A stretch of 64,000 nucleotides of DNA from Alishewanella jeotgali KCTC 22429 (GCF_000245735.1 NZ_AHTH01000012.1:1-64000); one strand, 5' to 3'; numbered from the stretch's first letter, positions 29,002 through 38,153 are shown. Numbers and translations: made by a program. The notes: generated by a model from the letters alone, not told the origin.

Positions 29002-29577
29002 CTACAACTTGGCTGCCAGCTCAGCAACCTGCTGCTTTAATGGCGTACAGTCTGCACTGCTATCGGTTTGCTGGATCGATAACGTCAACTCCGCCACCTT
29101 CAACCCAAACTTATGCATCGTTGTGCGGTTAATCAGATTTTGCGGATCAATCAGATATAGCCAGTCTTTAACTGTCACATCCAGGGTGCTACCGTCGTAA
29201 GGGATGCGCAATACATATTGCCAATACAACGCATTACCGGCCAGTTGGCCGCTGGCTTCCCCTACCACGTCACCGGCCGTACCACTGATTTTGCCTGAAC
29301 TGTCTTGCTGCAACCGCCAGTGCCGCTGCTCAATACGGCCGTCACTAAAATAGAACACCTCGTACAGGTCGCCACGGCCTTGTTGCCATTCGCCACACAG
29401 ATCCGCCGTAAAGCGTAGCGTCTGGCGGCCACGCCAGTCGTGTAGCACGCCATAGGCGCGGCCACTGCCGGCGAAAAACTCATCCAGTTTTAATACCGGC
29501 GTTTGTTGCCGGTAGTCCAGTACAGTTTTGCTGCAAGCGGTCAGCAGCAGTGTCGCCGCAAGTAAAGCGATGCGCAT
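29002..29577 (-). CDS. DUF3833 family lipoprotein
   Basis: A 191-residue lipoprotein with lipobox LTAC near residue 15. The mature domain has the DUF3833 stretches FFAGSGRAYGVLHDWRGRQ and WLYLIDPQNLINRTTMHKFG. The fold is probably a lipocalin-like beta-barrel; the function is unknown. The second ATG (29577) is chosen because AGGAGG lies at the right distance from it and runs into the first ATG. Confidence 0.85.
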   Translation of the reverse strand: MRIALLAATLLLTACSKTVLDYRQQTPVLKLDEFFAGSGRAYGVLHDWRGRQTLRFTADLCGEWQQGRGDLYEVFYFSDGRIEQRHWRLQQDSSGKISGTAGDVVGEASGQLAGNALYWQYVLRIPYDGSTLDVTVKDWLYLIDPQNLINRTTMHKFGLKVAELTLSIQQTDSSADCTPLKQQVAELAAKL

Positions 29578-29675
29578 GGTCATTCCTCCTGTTTCTTATG
29601 TTGCTGATACGCGAGTCGCTATGAGCTGGCTCACTGCTATGGCAAACTATGTCCGTTACCGCTTTTGGAGTCATT

Positions 29676-30293
29676 ATGTCAGCGCCAACCGCAACCGACT
29701 GGGACAGCATTATCACCCCCTTCTATCAGCAGGGCTGGGTTTGGCTACCCACTTTTTTACCCGAACCGCTAACCTCTGCGTTATTGGAGGATTTACAGCA
29801 GCAACCGCTACGCGCGGCAGGCGTGGGCCGTCAGGCCGCGCATTTGCAGGATCAACAGATCCGGCGCGACCACACCGCCTGGCTGGACGGCAGTACGCCG
29901 GCACAACAGCAGTATCTGGCACTGATGCAGCAGTTGCAGCAGGTATTTAATCAACGCTGTCTGCTCGGCCTGTTTGATTTTGAATGCCATTATGCGCGTT
30001 ATCAAAGCGGTGACTTTTATCAGAAGCATCTGGACGCCTTTCAGGGCCGCTCCAATCGGGTGCTGACCACGGTTACCTATCTTAACAGCGTCAGAGAAGG
30101 TGGCGCTCTGGCATTGTATGACGAGCAGGATCAGTTGATCCGGCAGTTTCAGCCAGCAGCCGGCGGGTTAATTGTATTTGAGAGTGAGCGCTTTCCACAT
30201 GAAGTGTTGCCGGCCAGCAGCCCGCGCTTTAGCATCGCCGGCTGGTTTCGGCGCAATAACAGCCTGAATGGCCTGATTGATCCCAGCCGCTAG
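29676..30293 (+). CDS. 2OG-Fe(II) oxygenase family protein
   Basis: A 205-residue member of the prolyl-4-hydroxylase-like dioxygenases. The iron ligands are visible as H-x-D in KHLDAF (about residue 120) and the distal His in FPHEVLP, with the 2-oxoglutarate Arg in RFSIAGWFR. The YLN and GGALALYDE segments fit the family. The substrate is unknown; relatives hydroxylate proteins or amino acids. The start at 29676 follows GGAG. Confidence 0.85.
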   Translation: MSAPTATDWDSIITPFYQQGWVWLPTFLPEPLTSALLEDLQQQPLRAAGVGRQAAHLQDQQIRRDHTAWLDGSTPAQQQYLALMQQLQQVFNQRCLLGLFDFECHYARYQSGDFYQKHLDAFQGRSNRVLTTVTYLNSVREGGALALYDEQDQLIRQFQPAAGGLIVFESERFPHEVLPASSPRFSIAGWFRRNNSLNGLIDPSR

Positions 30294-30300
30294 CCGGCTG

Positions 30301-30720
30301 TCAGTCGCGAACTAAGCTGAGCTGACTGCCGACCGTCAAGCCGCGGGCGGCAAACCAGCCGCGCGGTTTCTCCAGGGCGGCAATCACCGGGCCTTCCGAG
30401 CTGACAATGCTTTCATCATAAGGCTCAAGTGGCTTAATACTCTGGATCTGCCAGTTGGCATCAATAAAGGCGACATCCAGCTCCAGGCCGGTATTGCGCA
30501 TCCACAAACTTATTGGCTCCGGCACCGTGTATAACAGCAGCATACCAGGCTCGGCACTTTGCTGAAACATCAGACCGCGGGCTCGTAACGCCGGTGTATC
30601 GGCCAGTTGCACCGCAACTTGCTGCCCGGCAAAGGCGATCTGGGCCCTGCCAAACGGCGGCTCTGCCTGCACGCTGCTGCAACCCGCTAACAGCAGTAAA
30701 CTGAGTAAATAGGCTTTCAT
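30301..30720 (-). CDS. DUF192 family exported protein
   Basis: A 139-residue protein with an N-terminal signal that carries a lipobox-like LLAGC, so it is probably a lipoprotein. The DUF192 core reads RARGLMFQ, then MLLLYTVPEPISLWMRNTGLELDVAFID. The function is unknown. Its ribosome-site region (GGAAAGAG) lies within the inverted repeat of the adjoining MITE-like element. Confidence 0.85.
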   Translation of the reverse strand: MKAYLLSLLLLAGCSSVQAEPPFGRAQIAFAGQQVAVQLADTPALRARGLMFQQSAEPGMLLLYTVPEPISLWMRNTGLELDVAFIDANWQIQSIKPLEPYDESIVSSEGPVIAALEKPRGWFAARGLTVGSQLSLVRD

Positions 30721-30723
30721 ATC

Positions 30724-30989
30724 AGTGCTCTTTCCAGTTAATTATGAATGATTCAGTCGGAATTAAAATGCCCTCAGGCTAGGCGCTTGTTTGCAGGTTT
30801 AGTGGCGCTAAATCAAAAACAAGCAACGACGTCTGAGGGCATTTTAAACCGACCCTGCGGGCGTTTGCCCGGGCTTCCAATGCCGCGTTGTCTCGTCTTG
30901 ACAGAGCGCCACTATGCCTTCGACGAGTCGCCTTGCCTTGAAAGCCCGGGCAAACGCTGAACACGTCATAATTAACTGGAAAGAGCACT
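30724..30989. mobile_element. MITE-like element with three nested inverted repeats
   Basis: 266 bases bounded by an exact 24-base inverted repeat (30724-30747 and 30966-30989). Inside lie a 14-bp palindrome pair (TAAAATGCCCTCAG at 30764-30777 against 30833-30846) and a 16-bp pair (GCGTTTGCCCGGGCTT at 30861-30876 against 30942-30957). There is no coding capacity. It looks like a non-autonomous transposable element or a folded RNA module. It lies between ubiA and the DUF192 gene and touches both: the ubiA stop codon begins in the right repeat. Confidence 0.72.
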
Positions 30990-31845
30990 ATACTCCCACC
31001 GCCACCCCGACAAACAGCAGCATACCAACATAATGGTTATCCAGGAACGCGGCAAAGGCGCCCTGAGGCCCCTTCGTCGCCCGGTAGTGCTGCCAGGCAA
31101 AAGCCGGCACACAGAGCGCCAGGGCTAAAAAGAACGGCCAGCCCAGTGCCAGCGTTTGCCCAAGCAATGCCAACAGGCCCAAAAAGCCGAGTTGCAACAG
31201 CGCAATCACCGGCTGGGCATAGCGGCCAAACAACACCGCCGTCGATTTAATACCCGCCTTGAGATCATCGTCACGGTCGACCAGCGCATAAAAGGTATCA
31301 TAGGCCACTGTCCACAGCAGATTCGCCAGATACAGCCACCAGGCATACAGCGGTACCTCGCCCTGCAGCGCCATAAAGGCCATCGGGATCCCCCAGCTAT
31401 AGGCCGCACCCAATACCAGCTGTGGCAGATGGGTGTAGCGTTTCATAAAGGGATAGCTGCTGGCCAGCAGCACGGCCACCAGCGCAAGCAGTTGGGTTTG
31501 CCGGTTTAAGAACAGCAATAAGCTGGCGGCCAGTAACAGCAACAGCAGAAACAGCTGCAGCGCTTCAACTGGCTGCAGCTGGCCACTGGCCAGCGGCCGG
31601 GCTTTAGTGCGGCTAACCTGACCATCAAAATGGCGATCGGCATAATCATTGATCACACAACCTGCTGAGCGCATTAACAGCACGCCGAGGCTAAAGATCA
31701 GCCAGTAATCGAGAGGCGGGATCCCATCCGCAGCAAGCCATAATGCCCACCAGGTAGGCCATAGCAGCAGATAGGTGCCGATCGGCTTATCCAGCCGCAT
31801 CAATTGCCAGTAGGCCTGGCGTCGTTGCCAGCTTAGCGTTGTCAT
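30988..31845 (-). CDS. ubiA: 4-hydroxybenzoate octaprenyltransferase UbiA
   Basis: A 285-residue inner-membrane prenyltransferase in ubiquinone synthesis, with eight to nine membrane segments. The two Asp-rich prenyl-diphosphate sites are INDYADRHFD (about residue 70) and DRDDDLKAGIKSTA (about residue 190). The start at ATG 31845 gives the family N-terminus and overlaps the ubiC stop by four bases. The stop codon is formed at the edge of the MITE-like element, so the extreme C-terminus (FVGVAVGV) may have been altered by it. Confidence 0.95.
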   Translation of the reverse strand: MTTLSWQRRQAYWQLMRLDKPIGTYLLLWPTWWALWLAADGIPPLDYWLIFSLGVLLMRSAGCVINDYADRHFDGQVSRTKARPLASGQLQPVEALQLFLLLLLLAASLLLFLNRQTQLLALVAVLLASSYPFMKRYTHLPQLVLGAAYSWGIPMAFMALQGEVPLYAWWLYLANLLWTVAYDTFYALVDRDDDLKAGIKSTAVLFGRYAQPVIALLQLGFLGLLALLGQTLALGWPFFLALALCVPAFAWQHYRATKGPQGAFAAFLDNHYVGMLLFVGVAVGV

Positions 31846-32366
31846 AGCGTCTCCACCACCGGCAGAAAAACCTCTGCCACTAATAAGGGCGCACCGGCTA
31901 CCGAAAACACGGAGCGTCTGGCCCAATATTCACCCGCAGCGATCTCTGCGCTTGGCCACGGCAGGCTAAGCCGGGCAATTTCAATCGGACTGCGTTGCAA
32001 ATCCGGATACTGAAACAACAACTCGCCCAATGGCTGTTCCCCGAGGGCAGCCAGCTGCTGCAAGCGTTGTTGGCTGGACTGCGGGATCCAACTCTGGGCA
32101 TAGACGGCCGCTTGTTGATCGCACCACATTAACACCTCGCGGCGGGTACAAAGGCTACTGGCCGGCAGCAGCGACTGTAAGGTCTGCGGCAGTGGCAAAG
32201 ATTGTTCCGCCAGCAACTGCAGCCGGAATTGCTGACAGTGCGCTTTTAAACGGGCGGTCAGTGACGCCGGCTCCAACAGCCAGGGTAACAGGGTAGCCGG
32301 TGCCTTACTGGCATCAGCCTGTTGCCAGGGTTCGGCACAGGCCGCCAGCGAAAATACTGCTGTCAT
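31842..32366 (-). CDS. ubiC: Chorismate lyase UbiC
   Basis: A 174-residue enzyme that splits chorismate into 4-hydroxybenzoate and pyruvate, the first step of ubiquinone synthesis. The segments LLPWLLEPASLTARLKA, LCTRREVLMWCDQ and EYWARRSVFSVAGAPLLVAEVF fit the family, including the Glu and Arg near the active site. It is paired with ubiA through a four-base overlap. Confidence 0.92.
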   Translation of the reverse strand: MTAVFSLAACAEPWQQADASKAPATLLPWLLEPASLTARLKAHCQQFRLQLLAEQSLPLPQTLQSLLPASSLCTRREVLMWCDQQAAVYAQSWIPQSSQQRLQQLAALGEQPLGELLFQYPDLQRSPIEIARLSLPWPSAEIAAGEYWARRSVFSVAGAPLLVAEVFLPVVETL

Positions 32367-32525
32367 CAGTTAGTCGGGTTCAGAATGCAAAAATTGCCGC
32401 ATTATAGCAAGGGTAGGAATTTTTTTAAGCGGCAATTAGCCTAACTATTTTTAGTCGGCCATTCGCCTAACTAAGAGACTACTGATATGATTATCAGAAA
32501 CCCGCTCCGATGAGGAAAGCTAACC

Positions 32526-32930
32526 TTGCGCGCATTACTGCCCCTGATCTTTGCACCGCTACTGTTATTAACAGCGCTGCCTGCCCAAGCACAGCAAAAT
32601 GTGCCTGAGGTGGTGTATTACGGCTTTGACCCGGATATCGTCACCAACTATGTCACCGAAAACCGCCGCACCCTGGGTTACTTGCGGGTGTCAGTCGAGC
32701 TGATGTTACCCAGCCGGGATATGCTGAAAACCATCGAGTACCATGAGCCACTGATCCTGGATACCATTATTGGCATTCTGAGTAAGCAATCGGAAGAGAA
32801 GGTCAAATCCCTGCATGGGCGCGAAGAGATCCGACTGATTATTCTGGAACAGCTGCAACAGGTGCTACGCCGGGAAACCGGACAGCCGATGGTGCAGGAT
32901 GTGTTGTTTACCAAATATCTGTATCAGTAA
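32526..32930 (+). CDS. FliL-like exported protein
   Basis: A 134-residue protein resembling flagellar basal-body protein FliL in its C-terminal part: LGYLRVSVELML, then LILDTIIGILSKQ and QVLRRETGQPMVQDVLFTKYLYQ. Unlike FliL, which keeps a membrane anchor, the N-terminus looks like a cleavable signal peptide ending in PAQAQQ. No flagellar genes are nearby. The start is TTG at 32526, after GAGGAAAG. It may be a FliL paralogue with a separate role. Confidence 0.8.
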   Translation: MRALLPLIFAPLLLLTALPAQAQQNVPEVVYYGFDPDIVTNYVTENRRTLGYLRVSVELMLPSRDMLKTIEYHEPLILDTIIGILSKQSEEKVKSLHGREEIRLIILEQLQQVLRRETGQPMVQDVLFTKYLYQ

Positions 32931-32948
32931 CGGCAGAGCCTGCCGTTA
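32928..32948. terminator. Hairpin between fliL-like gene and glpG
   Basis: TAACGGCAG / CTGCCGTTA form a nine-bp stem with a three-base loop that begins in the stop codon of the fliL-like gene. It has no T-run. Confidence 0.45.
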
Positions 32949-32960
32949 CTGCCAGCTGAA

Positions 32961-33767
32961 TTATTGATGCCGCCGGTCCCGGCTTAACCAGGCCCAGAGT
33001 AAGCCACAGCCCAAGCCGCCCAGATGCGCCCAGTTCGCCATATTAACCCACAGCAGATCGAAGAAGCCCAGCAGCAACCACAGCAACATAAAGCCAAACA
33101 GACCATGCCCCAACTGATAGCGCTGACGACCGCTTAATACATCACTCAGGTAGCAATAGCCCACCAGCGCATACACCACCCCGGATAAGCCACCAAAATT
33201 GGGACCGGCCAGTGCCAGTTGCAAGCCATTGGAAATCACCGCACTGCTCAGGGTCAGTTGCAATAAAAAGCCACTGCCTCTGAAGCGTTCGATTTTGGCG
33301 CCCAACAAGCCCCACCAGGCCAGATTAAACACCAGATGCGTCAGTGAGAAATGCAGCAATATCGGAGTTAGCCAACGCCAGAGCTCTGCATTATTGGTTA
33401 ACAGCAGTGCCTGAGCGGCCGCGCGAAAATCCAGCTGTTGCCAGCCATAGACCGCCAGCGTCAGCGCAACCAGCAGCAGGGTTAGCGGCAGTTGGCGCCA
33501 TAGCTGCTTGGACGGCAGCCGGATCGATGGCTCCAGTTGCACACTGTTACTCTGTTGCCAGGCTGCTGCCTGATAGCGCGGATGATCCGGCTCACGGATA
33601 AATTCCGTCAACAGGGCTTCCACTTGCGGCAACTGCGCGCTGTCGGCCAGCAGCAGTGTCAGCTCGCCTTCCAGCTGCAGCTGCACCGTCAGCCCCTGAC
33701 TGGTGCAGTAATCGGCAAATAACAGCGCCGCCGGCTGGGCGCGAAACTCCGCAACCTTAGTCAGCAT
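32961..33767 (-). CDS. glpG: Rhomboid intramembrane serine protease GlpG
   Basis: A 268-residue protease with a cytosolic N-terminal domain (about residues 1-80) and six membrane helices. The catalytic Ser is in FGGLSGVVYAL and the His in NWAHLGGLGCGL. An N-rich oxyanion region is present (THLVFNLAWW). It cleaves membrane proteins within the bilayer. It shares one base with glpE, the usual glpE-glpG pair. Confidence 0.94.
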   Translation of the reverse strand: MLTKVAEFRAQPAALLFADYCTSQGLTVQLQLEGELTLLLADSAQLPQVEALLTEFIREPDHPRYQAAAWQQSNSVQLEPSIRLPSKQLWRQLPLTLLLVALTLAVYGWQQLDFRAAAQALLLTNNAELWRWLTPILLHFSLTHLVFNLAWWGLLGAKIERFRGSGFLLQLTLSSAVISNGLQLALAGPNFGGLSGVVYALVGYCYLSDVLSGRQRYQLGHGLFGFMLLWLLLGFFDLLWVNMANWAHLGGLGCGLLWAWLSRDRRHQ

Positions 33768-34093
33768 CAGGCGTCACTGTGCCCGCTGACAACAGGCTGT
33801 TGCGTGCGCCAGCTCTCAACGCCGCCATCCATACTGTACACCTGTTCGTAGCCCTGCTCTGCCAGATAACGCGCCGCGCCCTGACTGGAATTACCGTGAT
33901 AACAGACTACGACCACCGGCTGTTCAAATGGCACCTGGCGCATAAACTGGCCCAGGCTGGTGTTGGTCAAATGAAAGGCGCCCGCCATATGACCACTGGC
34001 AAAGCTTTGCTCGTCGCGGATATCGGCAATTACTGCCTGCTGGGCTAATAACTCCAGCGTTTCTGCCACTGAAATACGTTTAAAATCACTCAT
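33767..34093 (-). CDS. glpE: Thiosulfate sulfurtransferase GlpE
   Basis: A single-domain rhodanese of 108 residues. The active-site loop is VVCYHGNSSQGAA, with the persulfide Cys near residue 64. It transfers sulfane sulfur from thiosulfate to cyanide or, in the cell, probably to thioredoxin. It is upstream of and coupled to glpG; no glpR or glpD is adjacent. Confidence 0.93.
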   Translation of the reverse strand: MSDFKRISVAETLELLAQQAVIADIRDEQSFASGHMAGAFHLTNTSLGQFMRQVPFEQPVVVVCYHGNSSQGAARYLAEQGYEQVYSMDGGVESWRTQQPVVSGHSDA

Positions 34094-34234
34094 AACTACT
34101 CCCGGTACAAGGCCGTTATCATACCGCAGGTTGCCGCACTTTAGTACTAATCCGGCGAAATCCGGCCGCAGACACTGGACAGAAGGTTAAACTTTCATTA
34201 ACAATAGGCGTTAATATCCTGTAAGGAGCTTAAA

Positions 34235-34825
34235 ATGACGTTACTGATAATTCTGGCCTTGCTGGCGGCGGTGGTATTTTACCTGATCAGCATTTTTAAC
34301 CAGCTGGTTAAACTGAAAAACCGTTTTCAGAATGCTTTTGCACAAATCGAAGTACAACTTAAGCGCCGTTATGATCTGATCCCCAACCTGGTGGAAACTG
34401 CCAAAGCCTATATGCAGCATGAACGCGAAACGCTGGAAGCTGTGATCGCCGCCCGTAATGCCGCGTTGGCCGGGCTGAAAGTGGCCGCCAATAATCCGGG
34501 CGATGCCGGTGCCATCAGCCAGTTAGCCCAGGCCGAAGGCGCCCTGCAAGGTGCAATGAGCCGCTTTAGTATGGTGATGGAAGCTTATCCGGACCTGAAA
34601 GCCAGCGCCAATATGCAGCAGCTGTCGGAAGAGCTGACCAGCACCGAGAATCGTGTTGCTTTTGCCCGTCAGGCTTTTAATGATGCGGTAACCGAATATA
34701 ACACCTATAAACAAAGCTTCCCGCCGATGTTCTTTGCCGCCAGCTTTGGCCACAAACAGGATGCCAAGCTGCTGGAATTCGCTGAAAGCGCGCAAATTCA
34801 ACAGGCACCCAAAGTCAGCTTTTAA
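34235..34825 (+). CDS. LemA family protein
   Basis: A 196-residue protein with an N-terminal membrane helix (about residues 2-20) and a long helical-bundle domain. Family motifs are FNQLVKLKNRFQNAFAQIEVQLKRRYDLIPNLVE and RVAFARQAFNDAVTEYN. The function is uncertain. It is three bases from the following M48 protease, a pairing found widely. GGAG precedes the ATG. Confidence 0.92.
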   Translation: MTLLIILALLAAVVFYLISIFNQLVKLKNRFQNAFAQIEVQLKRRYDLIPNLVETAKAYMQHERETLEAVIAARNAALAGLKVAANNPGDAGAISQLAQAEGALQGAMSRFSMVMEAYPDLKASANMQQLSEELTSTENRVAFARQAFNDAVTEYNTYKQSFPPMFFAASFGHKQDAKLLEFAESAQIQQAPKVSF

Positions 34826-34828
34826 GCA

Positions 34829-36631
34829 ATGGCGAGCAATTTCTTCCAGCAACAGGATCTGGCCCGGCGCAATACCCGGGTCCTGATCACGCTGTTCGCT
34901 TTAGCGGTGCTGGCGCTGATCATCCTGACCAATCTGCTGGTGATGCTGAGTTTCAGCCTGTTTCAGGGTGGCCCGGTACAACTGCCGTGGGAAGTGATCA
35001 GCAGCATCAGCCTGGTGGTCCTTGCCGTGGTGGGCCTGGCGATTATGGCCAAGTGGCAGCAACTGAAACTGGGTGGCCGCAGTGTAGCCGAAGCGCTTGG
35101 CGGGGTGCGTCTGAAACCGGATGCACAAGATCCGCTGCAGCGCCGGTTACTGAATGTGGTAGAGGAGATGGCGCTGGCAGCTAACCTGCCGGTGCCACCG
35201 GTTTATCTGCTGGCCGAACGCGGCATTAACGCCTTTGCTGCCGGTTACAGCCCGGCCGATGCGGTTATTGGCGTCACGCAGGGCGCGCTGGAGCAACTTA
35301 GCCGCGACGAACTGCAGGGCGTGATCGCCCATGAATTCAGCCATATTCTGAACGGCGATATGCGCATGAATATCCGGCTGATCGCGGTGCTGAATGGCAT
35401 TTTATTTATCGGCCATCTTGGTTATTACCTGTTACGCGCCGGTCGTGGCGCCAGCTATGCCCGCTCCAGACGCAATAATAATGATGGTGCCGGCGCCATT
35501 ATGCTGCTGGGTCTTGGCCTGGTCGTGATCGGCTATCTCGGTTCGTTTTTTGGTAATCTGATTAAGGCTGCCGTCAGCCGACAGCGCGAGTATCTGGCCG
35601 ATGCTTCGGCGGTACAGTTTAGCCGTAATCCAAGCGGTATTGCCGGCGCCTTAAAGCGCATCGGTGGCCATCAATACGGCGCCAAAGTACAACACGCCAA
35701 TGCCGATGAAGTCAGCCATTTGTTTTTTGGCGAAGCGCTAAGCCGCTGGGTGGCGATCTTCGCTACCCATCCGCCGCTTGAAAAACGCATTCGCCGGCTG
35801 GATCCAAGCTGGAACGGCCGTTATCCGAGCAGCCAACAGCCAGTCAAACCCACTGTATCCCAGACCCCGGAACAACCGCAGGAGCGCCAGCGTCGCGCCA
35901 TGCTGGCCGCTATCCCGCTGCTGCTAAGCCAAAGCAGCCATCAAACCCGTCCGGCACAGGCTATCGCCTGTGCGTTATTGCTCAGAACTGAGCAGCTGGC
36001 CAACCAACTGGCCCAGATTAAAGCCTATGGCGGCAGCCAACTGCTGGCCGAAGTTGATCAACTCTCCGATGCGGTACAACGCCTGGCCCTGCCACAGCAG
36101 GTGCAGTTGTTGCAAATGTCGGTGCCAGCGTTAAAGCAGCTGAGTGAGTCAGAATTCCGTGCCTTTGATAAGTTACTGCGACAACTGGCCGGTAACACGC
36201 CGGATCTGTCACAGTGGCTTAGCTTAAGTTTGCTGGAGCATGTGGTGGCCAGTGAATTCGACAGCAAAGAACTGGTTCGCCAGTATAACCGCCAAAGCCT
36301 GGCCGACCTGTTGCCCGCCCTGCTGCCCTTGCTCAGCGCCGTTGCCAGCGCCGCCGGCGACAGCAACAAGCAGCAGCAAGCCTGGCAGGCCGCGCTAAAT
36401 GCGCTGCAACTGCCGGCGGATACCACGGCACCACCGGTAGACTTTAGCCGCCTGGATCAGGCACTGCGGCCGCTACTGAGTGCGGCTCCGGCAATCAAAC
36501 AACAGGTCTGGCAGAGCATCCTGGCAGCAGTTTCTGCCGATCAGGCGGCAACGGCCGCAGAGCAGGGCTTACTTAACCTGCTGGCGTTACTGCTGGAGCT
36601 GCCGGTGCCGCTGACAGCGGATTTCCACTAG
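34829..36631 (+). CDS. M48 family membrane metalloprotease with long C-terminal extension
   Basis: A 600-residue zinc protease. Two membrane helices come first (about residues 20-75). The catalytic HEFSHILNGD lies near residue 167, with the third zinc ligand in REYLADASAV near 250. Helices of about 185-240 surround it. Residues from about 335 to 600 form an extra, A/L/Q-rich helical region not present in HtpX (about 290 residues). It probably works with LemA in membrane protein quality control (inference). Confidence 0.88.
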   Translation: MASNFFQQQDLARRNTRVLITLFALAVLALIILTNLLVMLSFSLFQGGPVQLPWEVISSISLVVLAVVGLAIMAKWQQLKLGGRSVAEALGGVRLKPDAQDPLQRRLLNVVEEMALAANLPVPPVYLLAERGINAFAAGYSPADAVIGVTQGALEQLSRDELQGVIAHEFSHILNGDMRMNIRLIAVLNGILFIGHLGYYLLRAGRGASYARSRRNNNDGAGAIMLLGLGLVVIGYLGSFFGNLIKAAVSRQREYLADASAVQFSRNPSGIAGALKRIGGHQYGAKVQHANADEVSHLFFGEALSRWVAIFATHPPLEKRIRRLDPSWNGRYPSSQQPVKPTVSQTPEQPQERQRRAMLAAIPLLLSQSSHQTRPAQAIACALLLRTEQLANQLAQIKAYGGSQLLAEVDQLSDAVQRLALPQQVQLLQMSVPALKQLSESEFRAFDKLLRQLAGNTPDLSQWLSLSLLEHVVASEFDSKELVRQYNRQSLADLLPALLPLLSAVASAAGDSNKQQQAWQAALNALQLPADTTAPPVDFSRLDQALRPLLSAAPAIKQQVWQSILAAVSADQAATAAEQGLLNLLALLLELPVPLTADFH

Positions 36632-36737
36632 CCGGGCCGGCAATTGCGGTTAAATCGCTACAAGATCCGGCCAGAGGGCTTTAGTGCAGCTCCGACCTCA
36701 GGTAGAATAGCCGCTTGTTTAGCAAGCCGGGGTCGCC

Positions 36738-37202
36738 ATGTCTGATAATCGTTTGTTCCTGTTGTACGATCCGTCGTTCGACGAAATGGATGCCGAAGGC
36801 TGCCCGGGTTTTGGCTATGTGCTGCTGTTTTCCGAGCAGGATGCCGAACAATTTACCCCGGGTGAAAACCCCAGCTGCGCCGCTGTTTCAATGCTGTTTA
36901 CCGATCATGCCGATGGCAGCATCAGCGGTGACTTATTAGGCTGGGCGCATCTGGATGATCCGGTATTTCAGCGCTATCCGCTCGGGCATTTTCTCGCCTT
37001 AATGGAGCAAGCCGCCCAGGTGGCGATTAATGCCTACCGTCAGGTGCATCAGGTACCGGATAAGCTGGTGGCGGTGCATTTAGCAGACGACGACCTGCTG
37101 CAATTTGATGTGCAGTTTCTCGACCTGCAGCTCACTGATCAGCAGGCAGAAACGCAACTGGCACAGCAATTAATGCTGGGCCGGCCTTACCTCGATTCGT
37201 AA
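36738..37202 (+). CDS. Hypothetical acidic protein
   Basis: I do not recognise this 154-residue protein. It is acidic and cytosolic, with no signal or membrane segment. It opens with RLFLLYDPSFDEMDAEGCPGF-type sequence, and the C-terminal half looks helical. A possible ribosome site is GGGG before the ATG. It is on the same strand as the HDOD gene, 69 bases upstream of it. Confidence 0.7.
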   Translation: MSDNRLFLLYDPSFDEMDAEGCPGFGYVLLFSEQDAEQFTPGENPSCAAVSMLFTDHADGSISGDLLGWAHLDDPVFQRYPLGHFLALMEQAAQVAINAYRQVHQVPDKLVAVHLADDDLLQFDVQFLDLQLTDQQAETQLAQQLMLGRPYLDS

Positions 37203-37271
37203 ATCCTTAGTTCTGATTAGCGGCGCACGACAAAAGGCATACCCAAAAGTGCACAACCGGGAGTAAAGCAG

Positions 37272-38144
37272 ATGGTAAAAGCAATCGATATGAGCCTGGT
37301 TGAGCATGCGCTGCAGGGCTTTACCATTCCGCCACAACCCCAGGTACTGCGGCATATCCAGCAACAACTGAATGCTGCCGAACCGGACTTAAACCGTATT
37401 GCTTCGCTGATTGCGCTGGATATCGGTATTGCCGGCTTTACGCTCAAGGTAGTCAACTCGGCCTACTTTGGGCTGCGCAATAAAATTACCTCGGTGGAGC
37501 AAGCCTGCCGCTATCTGGGATTAAACCGGGTAGTCATGCTGGTACGCAGTGTACTGCTGCGCTTTACGCTGGAAGAAGGCCGCCAGGATGAGTTTAGCCG
37601 CAAGCTCTGGACCAATGCCCTGCATACCGCCACCCTGGCGATGACACTGGCGAAACAGCTGAATTTTGATCAGCAGTGCCAGGACGATTGTTACTCACTG
37701 GGGCTATTTCGCAACGCCGGCATGGCACTGATTAGCCAACAGGCGCCGCAATATGCCACTGTGCTGCAGCAAGGTTTGCTGCAACAGCAGGCGGTCAGCA
37801 GTATTGAAGAGCAGCATTTTCATACCAGCCATGAAGTGCTGGGCTATCTGATTGCCGAATCCTGGGGTCTGACCCAGACACTGTGTAATATTATTGCCTA
37901 TCACCACAGCCCGGCGCTGTTGCTGGAAACCGATAACCAAACCGAACATCAGCGCTTTGCCATTTTAAAAATTGCCGAATTTTTCAGTGGTGAAAGCCGG
38001 CAGCTGTTTCAGGTTAATCTGGATCCGGAATGGCAGCTGCATCAAAGCCGTATTCTGGATGTGCTGGAGCTGGAGCCGCTGCAATTACCGGAGCTGGCCG
38101 AGCTGTTGCACCGCCAGGAACTGCGCACCATCTATAGCGTTTAA
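37272..38144 (+). CDS. HDOD domain protein
   Basis: A 290-residue single-domain HDOD protein, a relative of HD phosphohydrolases that has lost catalytic residues and acts in signalling. Landmarks are PPQPQVLRHIQQ, IASLIALDIGIAGFTLKVVNSAYFG and the VEQACRYLGLNRV stretch. A HTSHEVLGYLIAESWGL segment and an AYHHSPALL segment follow. It sits just upstream of the DUF2256-dusC group. The start at 37272 has GGGAGTA upstream. Confidence 0.87.
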   Translation: MVKAIDMSLVEHALQGFTIPPQPQVLRHIQQQLNAAEPDLNRIASLIALDIGIAGFTLKVVNSAYFGLRNKITSVEQACRYLGLNRVVMLVRSVLLRFTLEEGRQDEFSRKLWTNALHTATLAMTLAKQLNFDQQCQDDCYSLGLFRNAGMALISQQAPQYATVLQQGLLQQQAVSSIEEQHFHTSHEVLGYLIAESWGLTQTLCNIIAYHHSPALLLETDNQTEHQRFAILKIAEFFSGESRQLFQVNLDPEWQLHQSRILDVLELEPLQLPELAELLHRQELRTIYSV

Positions 38145-38153
38145 GGCGGCTTT

